Positions 59,328 through 64,000 of a stretch of 64,000 bases of DNA are shown here, piece after piece. The stretch is from Hymenobacter guriensis. GTDB lineage: Bacteria; Bacteroidota; Bacteroidia; Cytophagales; Hymenobacteraceae. The translations under genes and the position numbers were made by a program. Every line of letters begins with the position of its first letter. Within the stretch, counting starts at the first letter, position 1. The notes beneath the pieces were generated by a model. That model saw only the letters and a list, made by a program, of their open reading frames with translations, was not told the DNA's origin and did no database searches. The stretch is from NCBI RefSeq assembly GCF_015773195.1, contig NZ_JADWYK010000007.1:186001-250000 (forward strand). Direction: 5' to 3'.

Positions 59328-61268
59328 ATGAAATGCCGTTATGTGTTACTAATTGCCAGCCTATTGGCTACCGTGCCCACGCTGGCCCAGTCGGTAGAGC
59401 CGCTGGTGCGCTCCAAGTCTTCAGCGCAGGCCACCTATTCGCTACAAGGGCGCGTCACGGATGCCACAGGGAAAAAGGCCGTCGGCCTGCCAGGGGTTAC
59501 CGTATTGGTGAAGGGCACCTCCATTGGAACCAGCACTGGCTCGGATGGGCGCTACACGTTGCAGGTTCCGGCAGGAAGTAAAGCGCTGACGTTCAGTTTT
59601 GTTGGCTACGTCACGAAAGAAGTAAAACTCACGGGGAAAGTCGTTGTCGATGTTGCCCTTTCGCCGGACACCAAACAACTCAACGAAGTAGTTGTGACCG
59701 GCATCCAAGGCAGAGCAGCCGGGGTACAAATAAGAGGAGCCGCCACGGTGCAGGAGAGTCATAAAGACCGAAAAGCAAGAGCTTATAGCAACAGTGTTGC
59801 CGGCTACTTGGCCCCTGCGCCGGAGCCTGGAGCGGGCGAATCGTACGCTACTATTGCTGAGAACGGCTTCCGGGCCGTGGGCAAAGAGCCCCTGAGCACC
59901 TTCAGCATTGATGTGGACGCGGCCAGCTACAGCAACGTGCGGCGCTTTCTGCAGCAAGGCCAGTACCCGCCCCGTGACGCCGTGCGGGTCGAAGAAATGC
60001 TCAACTACTTTCAGTACGACTACCCGCAGCCGGCTTCTGGCGCCTCGGCCCCCTTTCACCTCATCACCGAGCAGGCTCAGTGTCCCTGGAACAACGAGCA
60101 CCAGCTGGTGCAGGTAGCGCTGCAGGCGCGCAAAGTTGCCACCGAAAAGCTGCCGCCGGCCAACCTGGTATTTCTGGTCGATGTATCGGGCTCCATGCAG
60201 GGCGAAGACCGGCTCGGCCTGGTAAAGCAGGCGCTGCGGCTGCTCACCAAGGAGCTGCGCCCTCAGGATAAAGTTGCCCTCGTCGTCTATGCCGGCGCGG
60301 CTGGTACGGTGTTGCCGCCTACGGCCGGCAGCAAGCGGGCCGATATTCTGGCCGCCATTGAACAACTGGAAGCCGGAGGCTCTACGGCCGGCGGTGCGGG
60401 CCTGCGCCTGGCCTACCGCGTAGCCCGGGAAAACTTCAACCGCGAAGGCAACAACCGGGTAATTCTGTGCACTGACGGGGACTTCAACGTAGGCGAGCAG
60501 AGCGACGATGCTATGGAACGGCTCATCACCGAAGAGCGCGAAACCGGCGTGTTCCTGACGGTGCTGGGCGTGGGCCAGGGGAACTATCAGGACAAAAAGA
60601 TGGAGCTGCTGGCCGATAAGGGCAACGGCAACTACGCCTACCTCGACAACCTGGATGAGGCTCGCCGGGTACTGGTACAGCAGTTTGGCGGCACGCTTTT
60701 CACGCTGGCCAAAGACGTGAAGCTGCAGGTGGAGTTCAACCCGGCCCGGGTGCGCGAGTACCGCCTCGTAGGCTACGAAAACCGCCTATTGGCCGCCGAG
60801 GACTTTAACAACGACCGCAAAGACGCCGGGGAGCTGGGCTCCGGGCATACCGTAACGGCCCTCTACGAAATCGTGCCCGTTGGCGCCCCTGCCACCGTTG
60901 ACCCGCTGAAATATCAGCCCGCCCCGCCAGTTTCCCCCGCCGCAAAAAGTGCTGAGCTGCTCACCGTGAAGCTGCGCTACAAAGAGCCCCAGGGCCTTAC
61001 CAGCAAGTTGCTGGCTCACCCTCTGACCGGCGAGGCTCGTCCAATTCAGAAAGCAAGTGAAAATCTGCGGTTCGCGGCCGCAGTGGCGCAGTTTGGTATG
61101 CTCTTGCGGCAGAGCGACTACCGGGGCACCGCTACCTGGGAAGCTACTGCGCAACTGGCCGGGCAAGCCAAATCGTTTGACCCCGATGGCTACCGCGCCG
61201 AAATGGTGCGCCTCATCAAGCTGGCAGAAGGAATCCGGCCTACGCCCAACGACTATGGAAGCCGATAG
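59328..61268 (+). CDS. VWA-domain protein with SusC-like regulatory N-terminus
   Basis: 646 residues from the ATG at 59328 (MKCRYVLLIASLLATVPTLAQ), a signal peptide. N-terminal CarboxypepD_reg-like domain (SLQGRVTDATGKKAVGLPGVTVLVKGT, GSDGRYTLQVPAGSKALTFSFVGYV), then a NEVVVTG box as in TonB-dependent receptors, then the YfbK-type von Willebrand A domain with a MIDAS (LVFLVDVSGSMQGED) and a DUF3520-like tail. Such proteins are exported and their role is unknown; the receptor-like head suggests outer membrane association. Divergent from the ECF sigma gene. Confidence 0.88.
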   Translation: MKCRYVLLIASLLATVPTLAQSVEPLVRSKSSAQATYSLQGRVTDATGKKAVGLPGVTVLVKGTSIGTSTGSDGRYTLQVPAGSKALTFSFVGYVTKEVKLTGKVVVDVALSPDTKQLNEVVVTGIQGRAAGVQIRGAATVQESHKDRKARAYSNSVAGYLAPAPEPGAGESYATIAENGFRAVGKEPLSTFSIDVDAASYSNVRRFLQQGQYPPRDAVRVEEMLNYFQYDYPQPASGASAPFHLITEQAQCPWNNEHQLVQVALQARKVATEKLPPANLVFLVDVSGSMQGEDRLGLVKQALRLLTKELRPQDKVALVVYAGAAGTVLPPTAGSKRADILAAIEQLEAGGSTAGGAGLRLAYRVARENFNREGNNRVILCTDGDFNVGEQSDDAMERLITEERETGVFLTVLGVGQGNYQDKKMELLADKGNGNYAYLDNLDEARRVLVQQFGGTLFTLAKDVKLQVEFNPARVREYRLVGYENRLLAAEDFNNDRKDAGELGSGHTVTALYEIVPVGAPATVDPLKYQPAPPVSPAAKSAELLTVKLRYKEPQGLTSKLLAHPLTGEARPIQKASENLRFAAAVAQFGMLLRQSDYRGTATWEATAQLAGQAKSFDPDGYRAEMVRLIKLAEGIRPTPNDYGSR

Positions 61269-61485
61269 GCCTACCGGAAAAAAAAATTTAAAAAAAATGC
61301 TCGGGGCCGTGTGGAATAGTTCGGGCAGTGGCATCTATCTGAATACCTTCCTCACCTCACAGACTTTTGCATGCAGGTTTCTGCCATGCTAAACCAACAC
61401 TTTGGACGCTGAGCCAGAGGTATCAGCCAGTAAAATTCTTTACGTCGACATGTGGTGACTGGCAGCGCTTGACGCTGCTGGCACC

Positions 61486-61591
61486 AGGGCAGACCGGGCT
61501 ACCAACTCACTCACCGGCATAGCCACCGTTTCAACGCATCTGATTGCAGCCAGATGCCCCCTTACTTGAAACGGTGGTTCCGGTCTGCCCT
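61486..61591. other. Nested-hairpin element in the 61269-61768 gap
   Basis: In a 500-base gap that holds no coding frame I can support, three helices nest. AGGGCAGACCGG (61486-61497) pairs with 61580-61591, CCACCGTTTCAA (61523-61534) with 61566-61577, and GCATCTG (61536-61542) with 61551-61557. Bases 61498-61522 are an internal loop on one side. A further small pair lies at 61463-61479 (cagcg/cgctg). It could be a small RNA, a regulatory leader or a mobile-element remnant. No family recognised. Confidence 0.6.
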
Positions 61592-61706
61592 ATGTTATAA
61601 CCCGTTGTGTTCTATTGCTCTCGTTTTATTGTTAGCTCAGCTATTCAGTTTATCCCGCAGCCGGCCCGTGCAGGAGAGGCAGAAGCCGGCCTTCGGAACC
61701 GCACGT

Positions 61707-61740
61707 AAAAAGCCCCGCTACGTTTGTAGCGGGGCTTTTT
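61707..61740. terminator. Bidirectional terminator near the barrel gene
   Basis: aaaaagccccgctac / gtagcggggcttttt with loop gttt. Sits 29 bases before the barrel gene stop; would also end transcripts coming from the nested-hairpin element. Confidence 0.85.
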
Positions 61741-61768
61741 GCTGAACTGGCGGGAAAGAGGCTGGAAG

Positions 61769-62530
61769 TTAAAAAGAGAAATTCAGGGCGGCCTTAATCA
61801 CGCGGTTCTGCGCATCGAAGCGGTTGTTTTTGTCCAGGGACGACAGGCCGTAGTCGTAGCCGGCGCTCAGGCCAAAGCCGCTATCGAACTGGTAGCCCAG
61901 GCCGCCGGTTACGGCAAAGTCCACGGGGCGGAACTGGCTTTTGATGTCGAAATCTTGCTGGTAAGCATCGAAACCCAGAACACCGGCTTCTATGCGGGCC
62001 TTGTTGCTGAGCAGGATGGACGCCTGCGGGCCGGCGTAGAGGTAGAGGCCGGGCGTGAGGTGGGCTTTGGCAATCAACGGAATATCAAGGTAAGCCATGC
62101 GGGCCGTGGCCGTTACTTTGGCATTCAGGAAGTCAAACTGCTCAAAGGGCAGGGTGCCGGTTAGGCGCATGCCTTTCTCGGAGTACTGCACGCCTGGCTC
62201 AATGGAGAACTTGTCGCCCAAAGGCAGCGTGGCATACACCCCGGCGTGGAAGCCAAGCTTCGTTTCGCGGGTCACGCTACCCTGGCTCAGGTCGGCCAGG
62301 TTTTGCAGGCTTTCCACCGCATCTCCCGACCAGTCGGCCACGTTCAAGCCGGCTTTGATGCCGAATTTCACGCCGGAGCTGGAACTGGCGGGTGAGTAAG
62401 AAGAGCGGGCCGGGGCCGGATAGCCCACGCGGTGCGTTTGCACGGTACGGGTTTGGGCCTCGGCGGCGGTGAAGGAAGCAGAAACAAAAAGGCAAGCAGC
62501 GGCCAGGCGGCCAAAAAGACGCGTGTTCAT
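61769..62530 (-). CDS. Outer membrane beta-barrel protein (PorT/OMP_b-brl family)
   Basis: 253 residues. Signal peptide ending near AAEAQ, then barrel repeats with GVKFGIKAGLNVADWSG, LGFHAGVYATLPLGDKFSIEPGVQYSEKG and a terminal Phe (ALNFSF). The family is common in Bacteroidota; a PorT-like role in T9SS is a possibility, but length and sequence do not specify it. Confidence 0.88.
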   Translation of the reverse strand: MNTRLFGRLAAACLFVSASFTAAEAQTRTVQTHRVGYPAPARSSYSPASSSSGVKFGIKAGLNVADWSGDAVESLQNLADLSQGSVTRETKLGFHAGVYATLPLGDKFSIEPGVQYSEKGMRLTGTLPFEQFDFLNAKVTATARMAYLDIPLIAKAHLTPGLYLYAGPQASILLSNKARIEAGVLGFDAYQQDFDIKSQFRPVDFAVTGGLGYQFDSGFGLSAGYDYGLSSLDKNNRFDAQNRVIKAALNFSF

Positions 62531-62670
62531 GGCAGTAAGATCTAGGAGTTCCGGTATGTGGAAAAGCGCCGGGGCTGCGTGTGCACGAGCAGCCGGCCGG
62601 CTTCGGACAGGTACTAATGGAAAACCGTGCCAAAAATGAAAAACGATCTGTACGCGCTGGCGCTACAGGG

Positions 62671-63747
62671 TTACTGCTCTTTCCCGAAAGCTTTTGGAAG
62701 AAAACCTGTAGCTGGCGGCGGCGCCGGGTCAGATACCGGCTCAACTGGTTGTGGCGGCGGAACCGGTAGCTGCTGCGGCCAGCGGGCTGGCGTTTGCGTG
62801 GTGTCGACCAATGCTGGCAGCCGCGGCTCCAGTGCCTCTACCGAATCGGGCTGGAAGCGCAGCTCAGGCACTACCAGGTGTACGGGGCCTGACTTCAGCG
62901 AAGTAACGGCCTGCACTGCCGAGTCAGGGGCTACGCTGAGGGAAGCGGCCGGGAGGGCTACCACGGCGGCTGGGGTAGCGAGGCGGTGCTCCAGCTCGGC
63001 CAGCAGAAACTCGGCATCGGCGCGCAGCTGGGGCTGCTTGAACAGCGCCACGGCCAGCCGGGCCTGGTCCCGGGCGTCGGGTAGGCGCTTGAGCTCTAAG
63101 TAGTCGTAGGCCAGCTGGAAGTGTGCCAGGGCGTAGTCCTTGCGCAGGGCAATGGACCGCTCGTAGGCCGCGGCGCTGGCCGGAAAGTCGCCGAGGCGCA
63201 TAAAGGCATAGCCGAGGGCGTAGTAAGAGAGGTAGTCGCCGTAGCCGTGGCCGTGCGCAACGCGGTAGTGGCTCACCATGCGCTGAAACAGCTCATCCTC
63301 CGAAAACTCCTCCTCCGAGCAGGCGCACTGCTGCAGCTCGAAGTAATAGTCGGCCAAGGCTTTTTCCACTTTATAGTTCTGCGGAAAGCGTCGGTGCAGG
63401 GAGTCGAGCACCTGGCCTATCGGAAACTGGTAGCTTACCGAGTCGGACGCGTGGCGGCGCAGCGAGTCGAGCGACTCTGTAAGTGTCAGGTCCTTGAAGT
63501 CGAAGGCCCGGAAATTCTGCTGCTGGGTGTGGTAGTGAAGGGCAATGTCGGCGGCTCTGAGGGCTACGGCCGGCTGGCGGTGCCAGGGGTCGAACACCTG
63601 CAGCAGCTGAAAGGCGGCTTGGTACTTGCGCCAGGCCAGCAAGGCATCAGCCTGCTTGAGCACAGTGGCTTCGGTGGGCGAAGTTTGCGCCCACACCCCG
63701 GCCGAAGCGGCGCACCAAACCAGAAAGCACACAAAACCGGAGCGCAT
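62671..63747 (-). CDS. Exported tetratricopeptide repeat protein
   Basis: 358 residues. Signal peptide (VCFLVWCAASAGVWAQ), then TPR-like helix pairs (YALGYAFMRLGDFPASAAAYERSIALRKDYALAHFQLAYDYLELKR), and a Pro/Val-rich C-terminal tail. Periplasmic; function unknown. A CGAAGATA -7-like element lies about 20 bases upstream. Another helical gene (63821-64000) lies directly upstream on the same strand. Confidence 0.85.
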   Translation of the reverse strand: MRSGFVCFLVWCAASAGVWAQTSPTEATVLKQADALLAWRKYQAAFQLLQVFDPWHRQPAVALRAADIALHYHTQQQNFRAFDFKDLTLTESLDSLRRHASDSVSYQFPIGQVLDSLHRRFPQNYKVEKALADYYFELQQCACSEEEFSEDELFQRMVSHYRVAHGHGYGDYLSYYALGYAFMRLGDFPASAAAYERSIALRKDYALAHFQLAYDYLELKRLPDARDQARLAVALFKQPQLRADAEFLLAELEHRLATPAAVVALPAASLSVAPDSAVQAVTSLKSGPVHLVVPELRFQPDSVEALEPRLPALVDTTQTPARWPQQLPVPPPQPVEPVSDPAPPPATGFLPKAFGKEQ

Positions 63748-63820
63748 CAGAAACCGACAAATAAGCTGCCGAAGATACGCCGCGCCCGTCGGAAACTGGT
63801 GCTGCCGCCAGCGCCTGGCA

Positions 63821-64000
63821 CTACGGGTGGGTTTCTTTCAACCCCTTTTCGATCAGCTCAAATAGAGGATTATCGGGTTTGGAGATTTTGCGCAGCTGCG
63901 TTTGGGCGGCCAGAAAGTGGGGCCGGGCCTCCCTGGGGCGCTGCAGCTGCATGTTCAGAATAGCCAGGTAGAAATGCAGCAGGCCCTGAGCCGCCGGGGC
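63821..64000 (-). CDS. C-terminal part of a helical, TPR-like protein (cut by window edge)
   Basis: The minus strand is open from the right edge to a TAG at 63821-63823, giving 59 codons. The visible sequence (HFYLAILNMQLQRPREARPHF then LFELIEKGLKE) has the helix-pair pattern of TPR repeats. The gene starts outside the window, so its identity and length are unknown. Confidence 0.6.
   Translation of the reverse strand, partial: APAAQGLLHFYLAILNMQLQRPREARPHFLAAQTQLRKISKPDNPLFELIEKGLKETHP

Noticed and set aside
1..64000. CRISPR arrays, tRNA or rRNA genes, insertion sequences, prophage
   Set aside because: Read through on both strands without finding supportable examples.

Overview
The window reads as a GC-rich chromosome segment from a member of the Bacteroidota, most likely Hymenobacter or a close relative in Hymenobacteraceae/Cytophagales. 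The evidence is family-level: type IX secretion and gliding components (GldJ, PorP/SprF), a DksA/TraR protein with a degenerate zinc finger, a eukaryote-like IleS, a DUF4175 protein, an anti-sigma/TonB fusion beside an ECF sigma gene, and -7 promoter elements of the Bacteroidota type (TAnnTTTG). There is no phage, no complete insertion sequence, no CRISPR array and no rRNA or tRNA gene that I can support. Most genes are housekeeping genes on the minus strand.

Region by region. 0-7.8 kb: an outer membrane protein (cut by the window edge), coaX and an RluB-type pseudouridine synthase; a DksA-like regulator; ribH; a membrane TPR protein; pdhA; and, divergently, recF with a DciA-like (DUF721) gene. 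8-11.5 kb: an acyl-CoA thioesterase, a near-canonical parS site, an AT-rich HTH gene whose surroundings carry many TGTAAC/TGATACA repeats, a GDPD phosphodiesterase and small membrane or lipoproteins. 11.5-25.4 kb: rhomboid protease, polyprenyl synthase, rnr, a fused oligopeptide-type ABC ATPase, lspA, ileS and an RND/MMPL exporter. 25.6-30 kb: an unassigned small protein, a DUF433/DUF5615 toxin-antitoxin-like pair, glyS and a PiT phosphate transporter. 30.1-32 kb: two clusters of DnaA boxes flanking two small genes, with an AT-rich stretch. This is a strong candidate for the chromosomal origin. mnmG (gidA) lies 3.3 kb away, and recF/dciA and parS lie about 23-25 kb away.

32-45.6 kb: an Ig-like lipoprotein, a methyltransferase, mnmG with a coupled small membrane gene, an ATE-like aminoacyl-tRNA-protein transferase, ybeY with an RsbW-like kinase and a very Gln-rich DUF4175 protein, xth, a CMD protein and a ComF protein. 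45.7-57 kb: gldJ and porP, a large AsmA protein, a DUF4382 lipoprotein, a thioredoxin-like protein, DinB, a DgkA-type kinase overlapping a GNAT gene, and fumC. 57-64 kb: an ECF sigma factor with its fused anti-sigma/TonB partner, a VWA protein with a SusC-like N-terminus, a 100-base nested-hairpin element, an outer membrane barrel and TPR proteins.

Several families of short intergenic repeats occur: a 31-base REP-like palindrome, CCCCAAGTCC heptads, GGTTGTCTTGTTGA units and AATCCGTGG units. Many genes end in long, near-perfect hairpin terminators. The most notable assembly is the replication/segregation neighbourhood: putative oriC, parS, recF, dciA-like and mnmG, plus an uncharacterised HTH gene with its own repeat field directly beside parS. 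Its function cannot be settled from sequence alone.
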